A stretch of DNA of 64,000 nt from Triticum aestivum (taxonomy: Eukaryota > Streptophyta > Magnoliopsida > Poales > Poaceae). The stretch is from positions 266,577,981 to 266,641,980 of the forward strand of contig NC_057796.1 of the NCBI RefSeq assembly GCF_018294505.1. Direction: 5' to 3'. Below the pieces are notes generated by a model. That model saw only the letters and a list, made by a program, of their open reading frames with translations, ran no database searches and was not told the DNA's origin. The stretch's first letter is position 1. Each line of letters opens with the position of its first letter. Shown here in pieces: positions 34,113-44,720 of the stretch. The translations under genes and the position numbers were made by a program.

Positions 34113-34661
34113 ATGCTGTGCTCTCCAGTCATCAGCAACGTGCAGGTTACCAAGACCCTCATTGACGGCGGTGCGGGGCTCAATGTCCTGTCCGTCGACA
34201 CGTTCGACAACCTCCAAGTGCCATATGAGCAGCTCCAGCCTACCAAGCCTTTCTCAGGAGTGACTGACGGTTCCACCACACCGATAGGGCAGGTCCGCCT
34301 GCCTGTCACCTTCGGAGAGCGCAAGAACTACCGTACCAAGCTCATCGACTTCGACGTCGCACACATCCACCTGCCGTACAACGCCATCCTTGGGTATCCA
34401 GCCCTGGCCAAGTTCATGGCAGTCACCCATCACGGCTACAACGTCCTCAAGATGCCGGGAAGCGGCGGAATCATCACGGTCCCATGTGAAGAAAGAGATG
34501 CGGTGTGCTCCCTCGAGCGCGCCTTCCACGCTGCAGCAATCAACGACCCCGACAGCAGAAGTGAGGGCCCCCCGGAGGCCATCCCCAAGAAGGATGGTGC
34601 CGCGGCACGAGCCTCATCAGGGTCAGCGCCCACTCCAGGGGCGCCTCCCTCCATCGCATAG
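34113..34661 (+). pseudogene. Aspartic protease-like domain of element A (inner copy)
   Basis: This 182-codon open frame has KTLIDGGAGLNVLSVDTF, FSGVTDGSTTPIGQVRLPVT and ILGYPALAKFMAVTHHGY. It is the mirror image of 16353-16990, keeps a GYPALAKF segment that the left copy has changed to WYPALAKF, and ends in an Ala/Pro-rich tail with a TAG at 34659. Element B separates it from its gag at 20298. Confidence 0.65.
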
Positions 34662-34736
34662 GAAGGCGCGCCCGGCGCCCTCCTCGGGCAGGGCTCGAGG
34701 GCTCTCTTCTGGAGGGCCTCAGACCTTGCCAACCTC

Positions 34737-35200
34737 ATGAGGGAGGCGCTTGGGCACCACTTGGAGGCGTGTTTCGCGACATGTTTCCCTCAGGAGAACA
34801 CAGGGCAAGGAGTGCCCACCACTCAGGAGTTCATCGCCAAGACCACTCAGGAACAACAAGACGCAAGAGCCATGCGCGGCGACAGCCGCTCACAAGGCGC
34901 AGCTCCCCATCCAAGTGAGGATGCCGGGCTGCGAGTTTGCGTCGACGTCTGAGGGCTCAATAGGGCCGTATCTCAGGAGCGTTTATGGCCTTCGCGTGTG
35001 CGCCGTTGCGAGGGCCCGCCACAGAGCTACGTTCTCATGCCCTTTGGCTTGCCGAGGGTGGCGTCAACCTATCAGCGCAACATGCAGCGTATCCTGGCGG
35101 CTAAGGAGGCCAGGTACCACGCCGTCCTGGAAGAAATGTAGATGGTCTTCAGGGAACCTCCCGGGCCCCCAGAGCCTCCCGAGGCCAGGGCCCTGGTAGT
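34737..35200 (+). pseudogene. Reverse transcriptase remnant (inner copy)
   Basis: This is the mirror of 15808-16245. It retains an SYVLMPFGLPRVASTYQRNM-type segment across frames near 35025-35085, then a stop near 35141 and Pro-rich spacer. The RT active site, RNase H and integrase are absent. Confidence 0.5.
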
Positions 35201-35249
35201 TCGTGAGGAGCCACTCCTTCGACGCACGGCTTCTGCTGCACCAACTCTA

Positions 35250-36360
35250 CTTCGTCTACAGAACCAGGTGACATCTTCCAAGCTCGTTTAGCTGAGAGCG
35301 CCCCTCGGGCTGCATTATTCCCAGGCCGCATGGGTCTGTCCCTGTGGCATGTATCCCTTTTGCTTTTGTCTTTAGCTTACCTTGCTGGGGGCGGACTTCG
35401 GGCTGCATTATCCCCAAGCCACCCGGGCCGGACCCAGTGGCATGTATCTTCCTGCATTTACCCAAGCTGATATGCTTTCCATGCTTAACCTGCCTACGGT
35501 TATCACCCGCTCGATCATCGCCTCCCACGGGGCCTCCTCACATGCACGGCGCTGGTGCATGGGTCCGTTCCTACCATGTCGACAAATCTGAGCGGTCGAG
35601 CTCTGGCTCGCGGCACGCCCCGCGCATGTCACCTCACCAGGCCCTCAGTGCCTTCACTCCATCCAGAGCAACCAGCGACAGGCTAGCAGCTATAACGCAA
35701 ACCGTGTTTCTTCTTGTGCCTGTTCACATGGATCCCATGGGGAGGATAACAGGTGGCACCGCGAGTCTCCTTTTCTCTCGTGCAATTCGCTTGCGCGTTA
35801 AAAGGGGGGCTCCTGAGCACCGCGACTCAGGAGCTCTTACTGGCTCTCCAGCCCTCACCCTGGCCTTGACCACGGCATCGCGACCTGGCATACCAGCGGC
35901 GGCTGAGCTCGCTCGAGGACCGGGACCTGAGGACGTAGAGCACTATGAAGAGCACGGGGGAGGGAAACTCGTATGGGCCGACCTAGCTATGCCGCACAAG
36001 CTGGCGCGCAGCCCTAGCGCACCATCAGGAATCGCCACGAAGTCAACAAGATAAGTCCCGCTCCCGGGTCGGCTAAATGTTTGGGCCTAATGGTCACTCA
36101 CGCCTTGCCGCAAACCCGTTGTGGCCACGTCGACTTCTTTTCTTGCCTCACCATGGCCGCTTGAGCGCTAAGGGGGACCTCCTGAGCATCGCGCCTCAGG
36201 GGCTCTTACTGGACCTCGGGCCGCACACCTCCTGGCCTTGACCACGGCACGCGACCTGGCATACCAGCGACAACTGTAGCCTGCCTGGGGACCGGGACCT
36301 GTCAGCATAGAGCAACAAGCTATCGCGAGGAAAGAAAGGGGGGACCGAGCCTTAACGGGA
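35250..36360. repeat. Non-coding spacer of element A (inner copy)
   Basis: This is the reverse counterpart of 14650-15800 with the same internal duplications. No credible gene is seen. Confidence 0.6.
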
Positions 36361-38537
36361 CATGTGTTCACCAAAACCTCATAACAGGGAAGATAAGCAC
36401 AAAGGACATTACAGACCCTTACATGCCCCCACGGGGTACTTCATGATTCTTCGCAGGGAACAAAAGCTAAAACTAAGGGGAATCCTATCTACACCCTCCC
36501 ATGGCGGACGCCATCATCAACAGTGGTGTCACATCCCTAGCTTTTGGCAATGCACTAGGCTAGCCTCATGAGTGTCATCATGTTTAAGTTTCAAATGAAC
36601 TTGAAATGGGGATTGTTTAAACCCTAGCATCTAAAGGAATTCACTAGGTTCAACTAAAATATTCTCAGTGAATCCAAATGGCTTTTAAAAATGTTCATCA
36701 TTTCTGGAAAATGCTTGAAGCAATAACCAGAGGTGTTGCACATTTTTCCATGACATATTTGGGCTCTGAATTAAATCATATAGTATTTGCATTTGGGCAT
36801 ATAAATGCTATTAAATATTTTAAATGCTCAAATAATCATAAACTAAAATGTTTGCTGTTGGTTATATTCCAAACAGTGGCATTGAGCAGTTTCATGATTT
36901 TTGAATCTGTTTAAGTATTTTTAATAAAGCCCTAAAGACTACAGAATAATAGAAAACAGAAACTAAAATAGGAAAACCAGAGAGAGAGCCTACCTGGGCC
37001 ACTTACCTGGTGCCCCACCACGGCCCAGCAGAGGCCCAGCCCACTGGCCTCTGCCAGTCATCACCAACCTCCCGCCAGGAGGACAGCGCGCGCGTGGCCG
37101 CCGCGCGCGAGCACACGCTCCGCCACCTCCTGCTTGCCGCCAAGCTTCTGGATGCCCTGGACGCCGACACGCACCCGCCTGGAACCCCCTCACTCTCTCC
37201 CGACCTCTTCCCCCTCCTCTGCTCTCTCTCCCTCTCGCGCCCGAGTGCAGCCGCAGCCGCGCCGCCATAACGTCGCAGCCATCATGCCCCCTCGTCTCCC
37301 CGTGCCGTCCACAGGCTCCGCCTCCATCTCCCGCGACTCTCCGTCAACTCGCACGACGCTGGACGCCCTGCATCACCCTCTGCACCGCCATCCTCGCCGC
37401 CTCTGCCCCGAGATCGCCGGTGACCTCCCCTCGTCATCAGCCCCTCCCCGAGCACATCGAGGCCACCCCTGCACTCCCCGTGAGCTCCTCTTCCTTCTCC
37501 CCCTAGCCATGTCACTCGAGCTGCCCCCTAACCCCGTTGGCCATCATGCTCGGGAGCTCGGCTCCGCCGGCCATGTCGCCACCGCAGCCACACCTACGGG
37601 AACCCGCAACCAAGCACGCCACCGTGGTCAGTGCGTCTCCGTGTCGTGCACCGTAGCCCCTTGTCCCCTCCCCGCCGAACTCCGGCCGCCGCTGTTGTGC
37701 TCGCCGGCGTCGCTGCCGGCGTCTCCGTGTCCAACCACCTGCACCACTGGATGCGGCAGCTCCCCAGCTACGCGTAGCACGTCTTCGCCGTCAATTTGGT
37801 CACCGGAGGACCAAATCCGAGGCCCTCCGCCGCGTCTGGCCTCGCCGGCGTCGAGTCGCCGGCGGGTTTGACCCCGCTGACCAGGGGGTTGACCTCCCCT
37901 GGGTCCGAACTAGTGGGCCCAGAGCCCTGCTAATTTTAGTTTAGTGCTAATTAACTTTTAGTTAACCAGATAAGTCACTGGCATGTGGGCCCACGCCCTA
38001 ATTAACTTAGGTTAGTATTTAACTTAGCACTAATTAACTCTGTTAATTAGCTGTGACACTGACACGCGGGCCCCACTGGTCAGGTTTGACCTGGACCGTC
38101 CTCGTTGACCGCTGATGTCACAGTGACGCAGTGCTGACGCAGTTAATTATTTTCTGGATTTATTCTTATTCAGGAAATTCCAGAAAATAGAGCTAACTTC
38201 TACAAATCATAGAAATTAATCGGTAAGTCCAAATGCAAAGTGTTATATATGAAAAATGATCAGAAAAATCCAATCTATCCATATGTACTGTTTCATGCAT
38301 GTTTAAACAAGTTAACTTGCTGTTTTGTGCAAAACATGATAAGGCACTATTTAAGATCACAAATGAGTTTGAACTTTGAATCTTTGGTTCAAAATAGCTC
38401 AAACCCATCTGGTTGTAGTTGCATTAGGCCCACACACTCATTTTACCATGTCATGATCATGCATCATATTGTGCATTGCATTGATCGTGTTTCTTCTCTG
38501 TTTGCCGGTGTTGTCCCCCCTCGGTATACGTTGTTCC

Positions 38538-38591
38538 GACGATGAGATCGATGACACCGATGAAGAACTATACTATCTTCAGAAGTGCCAG
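38538..38591 (+). other. Predicted LTR leader exon 1 (acidic), solo LTR C
   Basis: Eighteen codons rich in Asp/Glu (DDEIDDTDEELYYLQK) end CCAG before GCAAGC, the same GC-type donor motif as in element B. Confidence 0.4.
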
Positions 38592-39804
38592 GCAAGCAAA
38601 ACCCCCTTGTTCATTCCGATACAATCCCACTCTCTCACTCCTGCTCTCTTTTACTGCATTAGGACAACAACGATTCAACTGTTACATGCTGCGGTAGTTG
38701 AACTCCCTTTCCTCTGCATGACCTGTCATTGCCATAGTAAATAGATGAAACCCACTAGCATGAGTAGGAGTTGTTTGAGCCCTGATGTGCCTACACATTC
38801 ATGCTTGTTTGTCATGCTTGCTACTGCTTAGAGTTGAGTCAGGTCTGATTCATCGGGAATGAATTGGAATGGTGATGAACATGTCCTACTGTGTGTGAGC
38901 TAAGGGTGTGAACACGATTTGGTAAAGGTAGCGGTGAGAGGCCATGTACGAGTACATGGTCGGTTGTCTCATTGAAACCGTCCTCAGGAACTGAGTTCTG
39001 TGTCTGTGATCCATGAACAACTACTACCACACATTGGGATCCTTAATTGACTCTCTCGGCTTCTTAACCACCCTTGTCCTCTGTCCAGGAGTTGCAAGTA
39101 GTTTCTGGTGTTTGTAGTATGCCGGAGGCCGTGCGCAGCGCTGACCCGCGGGGTGGGCTATGATGCGGTAGGCACGTGGAACGGTGTACCGGGCGCCCGT
39201 TTGGTGGCTCGGGAACCCTGCTCACATCGTTCAGGGCCGTATGTGGAAACTTCGGCCGGACTCCCTGCGGATGGAACCTGAATAGGTGATAAACCTGGAC
39301 TAGAGACTTGAGTGTTTAGGTAGGCCGTGGCCGACACCCTCGCCAGGCTTCCGCCTGAAGGTTGCCGAGATACATGATGTGTACATGGCGGTAAGTGGCG
39401 AGAGCATGTGTGAAGAAGTACACCCCTGCAGGGTTAACATCATCTATTCGAATAGCCATGTCCGTGGCAAAGGACTTCTGGGTTGCCTATAACAGTTCAT
39501 AGACAAGTGAAAGTGGATACTCTAAAATGCGCAAGATAAGCGCGAGTGCTATGGATGGTGTTCTCGTAGGGAGACGGGAGCGGATCCATAGTGGTGTATT
39601 GATATGGTGAATATGTGGACTCGTGTGCGCCACCTCAAAAGAGTTACTTGCAGTCATAGTTTAGGATAGCCACTGAGTCAAAGCTAGCTTGCTGCAGTCA
39701 AACTCCACCATCCCCTTGTTGATACTAATGCATATGTGGCTAGTTCTGATGTAAGTCTTGCTGGGTACATTTGTACTCACGTTTGCCTATTTTATGTTTT
39801 GCAG

Positions 39805-39900
39805 AGAGACGTCAGTCTTGCTATTAGTTCCGTGTGGACTTCGACATTTAGCTTGATACCTCAGCTACGATCTTGTGCCTCGGCAGGATCTGGTAGATAG
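39805..39900 (+). other. Predicted LTR leader exon 2, solo LTR C
   Basis: This follows TTTTGCAG. In phase 0 with exon 1 it is open for 31 codons to a TAG at 39898-39900. Sequence is not similar to the element B exon; only position and splice signals are shared. Confidence 0.35.
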
Positions 39901-40640
39901 TCAGGCTTCTCAGCCTTTTTCATTTGTAGATGTCTGTACTCAGACATGTTAAGCTTCCGCATGTGCTTTGACTTGTATGCTCTGAATGTTGGGTCATGAG
40001 ACCCATGTTTGTAATATCTCGCTCCTCGGAGCCTAATGAATAAATACTTCGAGTCGTAGAGTTTTGTTGTGATGCCATGTTGTATTTACACATATCGAGC
40101 ATATTGTGTGTATGATTGAAATGCTTGGTATGTGTGGGATCCGACAACCTAGTTGTTTATCCTTGGTAGCCTCTCTTATGGGGAAATGTAGTCTTGTGCT
40201 TCCATGAGCCATAGTAGTCCACTACAGCCCGGTTCACCAGAGTCCTGCTAGCCCAACACTACTGCTCCGGAACACTTCACTGGCTGGCATGTGATTCACT
40301 TCGTTCCTGTGTCTGTCCCTTCGGGGAAATGTCACGCCGTGACATCCGGAGTCCTGCCTAGCCTGCTACAGCCCGGTTCACCGGAGTCCTGTTAGCCCAG
40401 TGCTACAGCCCGGATTCGCACGCTGCTGACCGACATGCTCGATGTTGATTCATGTATGCATGTCCCCGTAAGTTAGTGCCACTTTGGGTTCACGACTAGT
40501 CATGTCGGCCCGGGTTCTCTGTCATATGGATGCTAGCGACACTATCATATACGTGAGCCAAGAGGCACAAACGGTCCCGGGCCATGGTAAGGCGACACTC
40601 GTGGAATACCGTGCGTAAGGCCGCAAAGTGATATGAGGTG

Positions 40641-41507
40641 TTACCGGATAGATCGATGTGACTTGGAATCGGGGTCCTGACAAGTGGGCCACAGGAGGCC
40701 GGCGCCAACCCCATCCAGATCAGCGGCCACGACGGCCGGCGCTGCAGCTCTGCTCCTAGTGCGACGAGAGCTTGGGGGCACGTAGCTGTCATCACTCGTC
40801 TCCAGAGTCTCATAGAGCTCAGGAGAGCTGCTGGACTCCCAAGGGCTGGTGCTGCTGGAGCGGCCGCGAGCGGAGCACGCGTCAGCCTGACGCTCCTCTC
40901 CGGAGCAGCATTCCAGGCGGCAGCCCTCCGCATCAAAGACCTTGAAGAAGAGCGTGGAGGCGCCGTCGAACTCAAAGTGGATCACGAGGGCGCCCCTCAC
41001 ACGACAGACCCGCGCGATCTCGCCCCAGCCATGATTCATGAAGATCTTGCCGGTGGGGACCGCTTCGATCTCTACTTCGGTTGCCAGAGCGCTGCAGTCG
41101 GCGTGCTGCAACCAGAGCTCGAGAGGCCCCGTCAGCGGCATGACATCGGAGAAGAACCACGGGAAGCGGACCCAAGAGCTTGGAGGCATCGGCGCCCATA
41201 GCACCAGCTCGCGCGAAGAGTCCGCAGCGTGGATTCCGGTGGCGACGGCGCGCGTCGCCGTGGCGCGGCGACCCCGGGTTCGGCGTGGGCGACGCTGCTC
41301 GTCGCTCCGTCCTCCTGAGCCCTCGGCTCGGGCGTACAAGGGTAGCGGATACCCCGGAGGAGGCCGCTCGCACCAAGGCCTTGTCACCACCTGCATTGCC
41401 GCCTCGTCACGGCGGTGGATCAACCTCTTCTTCGGTGGAAGTGGCTCCGGATCATCGCGGGGGGCCTTTCCCTTCTCTTCGGCGGAGAACCTTCTGATAG
41501 GCGCCAT
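40641..41507 (-). CDS. Antisense B3-like DNA-binding protein gene, right copy (open frame)
   Basis: The minus-strand ATG at 41507 opens 288 codons. Residues 22-33 (PPKKRLIHRR) and 72-81 (RRPRRTRGRR) are basic and NLS-like. Residues about 108-201 form the B3-like domain: SSWVRFPWFFSDV, GKIFMNHGWGEIAR, IHFEFDGASTLFFKVFDAEG and a Cys pair. The Ser/Glu/Asp-rich tail follows. The last ~14 codons read into solo LTR C, and a one-base difference from the left copy removes the stop seen there after RRRR, so the native C-terminus is altered. It is antisense to the inner plus-strand copy and has its own TATA box at 41583-41592. Expression is not known. Confidence 0.68.
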   Translation of the reverse strand: MAPIRRFSAEEKGKAPRDDPEPLPPKKRLIHRRDEAAMQVVTRPWCERPPPGYPLPLYARAEGSGGRSDEQRRPRRTRGRRATATRAVATGIHAADSSRELVLWAPMPPSSWVRFPWFFSDVMPLTGPLELWLQHADCSALATEVEIEAVPTGKIFMNHGWGEIARVCRVRGALVIHFEFDGASTLFFKVFDAEGCRLECCSGEERQADACSARGRSSSTSPWESSSSPELYETLETSDDSYVPPSSRRTRSRAAAPAVVAADLDGVGAGLLWPTCQDPDSKSHRSIR

Positions 41508-41582
41508 TGTTGTTAGCAGTGGAGCAAGGAGGAAGAAGCAAGCAAGCGAGGAAGAGATGGGCGACGGGGGCTCCGCCCCTCC

Positions 41583-41592
41583 CCATTTATAG
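41583..41592 (-). promoter_or_regulatory. TATA box of the B3-like gene (right copy)
   Basis: The minus strand reads CTATAAATGG 76 bp before the ATG at 41507, identical to the left copy, with a pyrimidine-rich leader between. Confidence 0.7.
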
Positions 41593-41818
41593 CGAGAGAA
41601 GGCCAACCAGCGCCTCCCATGATCGCAGGTAATGATGGTTTTCCTTGCATGTCGCAGGGACTTGTCAAGTCGAGCAGTTGCCGAGGCAGCGTGGGGAAGC
41701 AGAGACGCTCACGTCCAATCAACCGCCATGCGTCAACCAAGGACGCAGGCTTTTGGGGCCCGCGGCGCTCCGAACTTGACCCTTGGCTTCGCCGTGAAGC
41801 CAAGCCCGAGCGCGCCTT

Positions 41819-41833
41819 GGGCCCGGGGGCTAC
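41819..41833 (+). other. Polypurine tract of the inner copy
   Basis: GGGCCCGGGGGCTAC directly precedes the TGTTGGCATTC start of the truncated LTR. Confidence 0.6.
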
Positions 41834-42141
41834 TGTTGGCATTCTGGGAATGGGGGTCCCCAGACTTGCCTGTCTGCGGCCCACGGCGTGGCTAAGCCAG
41901 CAGGCCGTACGACCCATCTTCATCGGCAAGGCATCCAAGACCCTCGCGAGGGGCCAAGCCAGGCAGGCTCACGAGGAGCAGAGATATCAAGGCGGGGCAA
42001 ACCTCACGAGGTTCTCGTGACGTGAGCCATGACGATCGGCGCCAGGCGGGCGCCAGTGCGCAAAGCGCCCTTGTTTCCTCTTTGGTGCTAAGGAGGCCAG
42101 CGCAGGCGAGGAGTACCAAGGCATCAGGCAAAGGTTGCCAT
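41834..42141 (+). mobile_element. Truncated 3' LTR of the inner copy
   Basis: The first 308 bp of the 898-bp LTR are in plus orientation (TGTTGGCATTCTGGG start) and end at AAAGGTTGCCAT, where the junction filler begins. Confidence 0.8.
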
Positions 42142-42211
42142 GGAGACAGAGAACCGAGGCATCATGCAAAGGTTACCGAGGCATCAGGCGAGGAGTACCG
42201 AGGCATCAGGA
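42142..42211. other. Scrambled junction between the inner LTR and outer gag
   Basis: About 70 bp are built from short repeats of both sides: CGAGGCATCA three times, GGAGACAGAGAAC once (compare GGAGACGGAGAAC just beyond 42212) and GCAAAGGTTACC once. Confidence 0.7.
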
Positions 42212-42316
42212 GGGAGACGGAGAACAACAAGGTGGCCCGCCGACGGGAGCCGTCTGAGCAACGCGGGCGGTGAGGGCAGCCCGACGCTCAGCTCGAGCAC
42301 GGCGAGCGTCCGCCAT
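42212..42316 (-). pseudogene. Start of gag of outer element A
   Basis: The minus-strand ATG at 42316 gives ADARRARAERRAALTARVAQ and about 15 more residues before the junction. It is the same start as the inner gag at 18448, and its continuation lies 24 kb away at 18379. Confidence 0.65.
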
Positions 42317-42369
42317 GGAGACGATGGAGCGACAGATCAACTGATCGACGGGAGGGAAGCTACGGCGCA

Positions 42370-42387
42370 CCCCTACCTGGTGCGCCA
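42370..42387 (-). other. Primer-binding site of outer element A
   Basis: On the minus strand TGGCGCACCAGGTAGGGG begins two bases after the LTR CA end. The TGG start fits pairing with a tRNA 3' CCA end. The inner copy has TGGCGCGCCAGGTAGGGG. Confidence 0.75.
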
Positions 42388-42389
42388 AA

Positions 42390-43287
42390 TGTCGGATGTG
42401 GGGTTCCGGCAAACCCTTAAGGTTCAAACACTGGGGTGCGCGCGAAGTCTTTCCCTCCTACCGATCTACGCCCTTGCTCGCTAAGATCTCGCGGACAAAC
42501 TCGACGAACTCACAACACAAAGGGACACGAGATTTATACTGGTTCGGGCCACCGTTGTGGTGTAATACCCTACTCCAGTGTGGTGGTGGTGGATTGCCTC
42601 TCGGGCTGATGAAGAACAGTACGAAGGGAAGAACAACCTCCTGAGGTTGAGGTGTTCTTGTGGCTAGGGTAGGCTCTCGATCAGATTGGATCAAGCTAAG
42701 ACGAGATGCCCCTACTGTGGTGGCTAGCTCTACTTATATAGGCCCTGGTCCTCTCCCCAAATATTGAGCGCGAAGGGAGCCAACATCGGTGGGCGAATTT
42801 GAAGGGGGACAGCTAGTACAAGCTATCCTGACAAAAGTGGTCTTCATCTGCAAAGGCTCTGGTGGTGATGCCGTCTAGGGCTCCACGATGACCTCTGTCT
42901 TGTCGTCCTTCTGGTCTTGGTCTCGTTGCACCGATATGGCAACCTTTGCCTGATGCCTCGGTACTCTTCACCAGCGCTGGCCTCCTTAGCACCAAAGAGG
43001 AAACAAGGACGCTGCGCGCACTGGCACCCGCCTGGCGCCGGTCGTCATGGCTCACGTCACGAGAGCCTCGTGAGGTTTGCCCCGCCTTGATATCTCCACT
43101 CCTCGTGAGCCTGCCTGACTAGGCCACTCATGAGGAGGTCTTGCGTTGTCCGCCTCGCGAGGCTTGGCCCCTCGCGAGGGTCTTGGATGCCTTGTCGATG
43201 AAGAGGGGCCGTACGGCTTGCTGGCTTAGCCACGCCGTGGGCCGCAGGTAGGCAAGTCTGGGGACCCCCATTCCCAGAACGCTGACA
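42390..43287 (-). mobile_element. 5' LTR of element A
   Basis: The 898-bp LTR pairs with 12445-13342 and borders the minus-strand PBS. The right flank is GGGTA (43288-43292). It would carry the promoter for the outer element. Confidence 0.9.
42733..42740 (-). promoter_or_regulatory. TATA box of the element A 5' LTR
   Basis: The minus strand reads CCTATATAAGTAGAGC, a good plant TATA box about 550 bp into the LTR. The same site is kept in the 3' LTR at 12788-12795. Confidence 0.6.
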
Positions 43288-43292
43288 GGGTA

Positions 43293-44110
43293 CCTCTCCG
43301 GCGAGCCCCCCTCCTCACTGCGGCTGGTTCTTCCTTAACTCCGGCGAGCCCCCCACCCCCTGAAATTTGACTGACCCAAAAGTCAATTCAGTCGACTAAA
43401 GTGTAGCTAAATCGGAGCAGTATCGCAAGTAAGAGCAAGAGCGAGAGCAGCAGCGCGAGCAACAGCAAGAGCAAGAGCAATAGCAAGAGCAGACCAGGCA
43501 GGGGACTGAGAGCAAGAGCAGAGCAGCAGCACAAGCGAGAGCTAAAGCAGCAGCAACTCCTACTGATGTGGACGTCGCCGCCGAGGGAGTGACGCGATGG
43601 AGGAAGTGGCCGGCGATGCCGCCGTGGATGGAGCCGCGCCGTGTCGGGTCGGGACCGAGCACTGGCAGCACCGTGAGATCGAATCAAGAAGAAAATGCGG
43701 CGATTAGTGTACAACCTCTTTGGTGGCGCCGATTAGGTCGCAGCTTCATCTGAGGAAATGGTGATGATGCTGCTCTTCCGGTGGTGCAGGTGAGGACGAC
43801 GGTGTGTGAATGGAGGTGGCGCGAAAGACGAGGGGAACATCGGGGTAGCTCCTTGGAGGTGGAGGACGGGGTGGCTGAACCGGCGGGACGACGAGATCGA
43901 TGACGGATACTCATCCGGTACGATGGATGAGGGACGTCGAGGTGTTGCTGTGGACGATGTCGTCGGGGAAGAGGCTCCGGCTAGGTGGCGGACGGAGGAG
44001 GGTGTGGGGATTCGCTTGTTTTTGCGGCCTCGGTGTACGAATGGGTGGGCGGATGGGATGGGAGTGGGGAACCATGGCTTAGGGATGCGCTTGTCTGAAA
44101 TGTGGGGTAA
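43293..44110. other. Right flank of element A insertion site, non-coding
   Basis: This continues the sequence interrupted at 12440. An imperfect AGCAAG/AGCAGC hexamer repeat occupies about 43428-43560 and generates Cys/Ser-rich false ORFs on the minus strand. A CACCAAAGAGGTTGTACAC string near 43707 matches 11708. A GC-rich stretch follows to 44100. No intact gene is seen. Confidence 0.5.
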
Positions 44111-44598
44111 GTTATGAAAGTATCCCCACCGATTTGAGGCAGTTCTTTCGGTTCAGGGGTATCACGGGCATTTCGCGTGTCGGGATTTCACAGGAGGTGG
44201 GAGTTTTCGCGCGCGTTGTAATTTTGGAATAGCAAGGCGCTGGTTGAGATGGAGGGAGTTGTCGGAGCACAACAAGACAAAGATATATCTTAAATATTTC
44301 GGGCTAACAAGGCGCGGGTTGAAATTTCCGGACAAGCCTAACATGTACTGAACCAAATAAATTCGCACTTCCATCGACGAAAAAACAAAAAAAATCAATT
44401 CGCAGCACACAAGGGAGTCTAGTCCCGTGTACTGTACCAAATCAATTCGCACTACAAATGTCATTCAAAACTCTGAATTCATGTTATGTTCAATTAAATT
44501 ATTTTGCTACGTGTATAATGCATGCAACCTACTACTCAAATGAACGTTTTAGTGCATTCCAAACGTATATACTACCGCTTCAATATGAACTAAATTTG

Positions 44599-44720
44599 AA
44601 TTCGTTTATCTATTTGAATAAGATCTACAATAATGATTGTTGTGAAGTCAAACCATTTTAATTCGTTTCTGTATTTTAATAAGATCTACAATCATCATTA
44701 TTGTCAAGTTAAACCATCAT
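44599..44720. repeat. 61-bp tandem duplication
   Basis: Two units start at 44599 and 44660 with AATTCGTTT, then AATAAGATCTACAAT and GTCAA(A/G)CCAT. Confidence 0.85.

Larger units (their letters stand above)
36527..40682 (+). mobile_element. Solo LTR C, 4.16 kb
   Basis: It begins TGTCACATCC and ends GGGGTCCTGACA, flanked by a perfect AGTGG duplication (36522-36526 and 40683-40687). No PBS, gag-pol or second LTR lies within. It shares with the element B LTR the general layout: GC-rich promoter part (37000-37870), a CAGGCAAGC motif, a GTACTCAC...TTTGCAG acceptor and a short ORF near the 3' end. It is most likely a solo LTR from unequal recombination. Confidence 0.88.
18376..42141 (+). mobile_element. 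Inner inverted copy of element A (plus strand)
   Basis: It begins at the PBS (18377) with no 5' LTR, continues through gag, protease, RT remnant and B3-like gene, and ends in a PPT and a truncated 3' LTR (41834-42141). Elements B and C are inserted in it. It matches the outer copy in reverse orientation over at least 5 kb, with high identity by eye. Confidence 0.8.
12445..43287 (-). mobile_element. Element A: compound Tat/RIRE2-like gypsy retrotransposon with an internal inverted copy
   Basis: Two same-orientation 898-bp LTRs (12445-13342 and 42390-43287) are flanked by a perfect GGGTA duplication (12440-12444 and 43288-43292). The outer element reads on the minus strand: 5' LTR on the right, PBS 42370-42387, gag start 42316-42212, then a switch to an inverted copy, then minus-strand gag-protease-RT remnant (18379-15808), antisense B3-like gene, PPT and 3' LTR. 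The inverted plus-strand copy spans about 18376-42141 once nested elements B and C are removed (about 5.9 kb). Pol is largely deleted in both copies, so the family is non-autonomous. The LTRs differ at roughly 4 percent of positions in the first 140 bp, read by eye. Confidence 0.85.

Noticed and set aside
43428..43714. Cys-rich minus-strand frames (metallothionein-like look)
   Set aside because: They arise from an AGCAAG/AGCAGC simple repeat, without Cys spacing of any known family.
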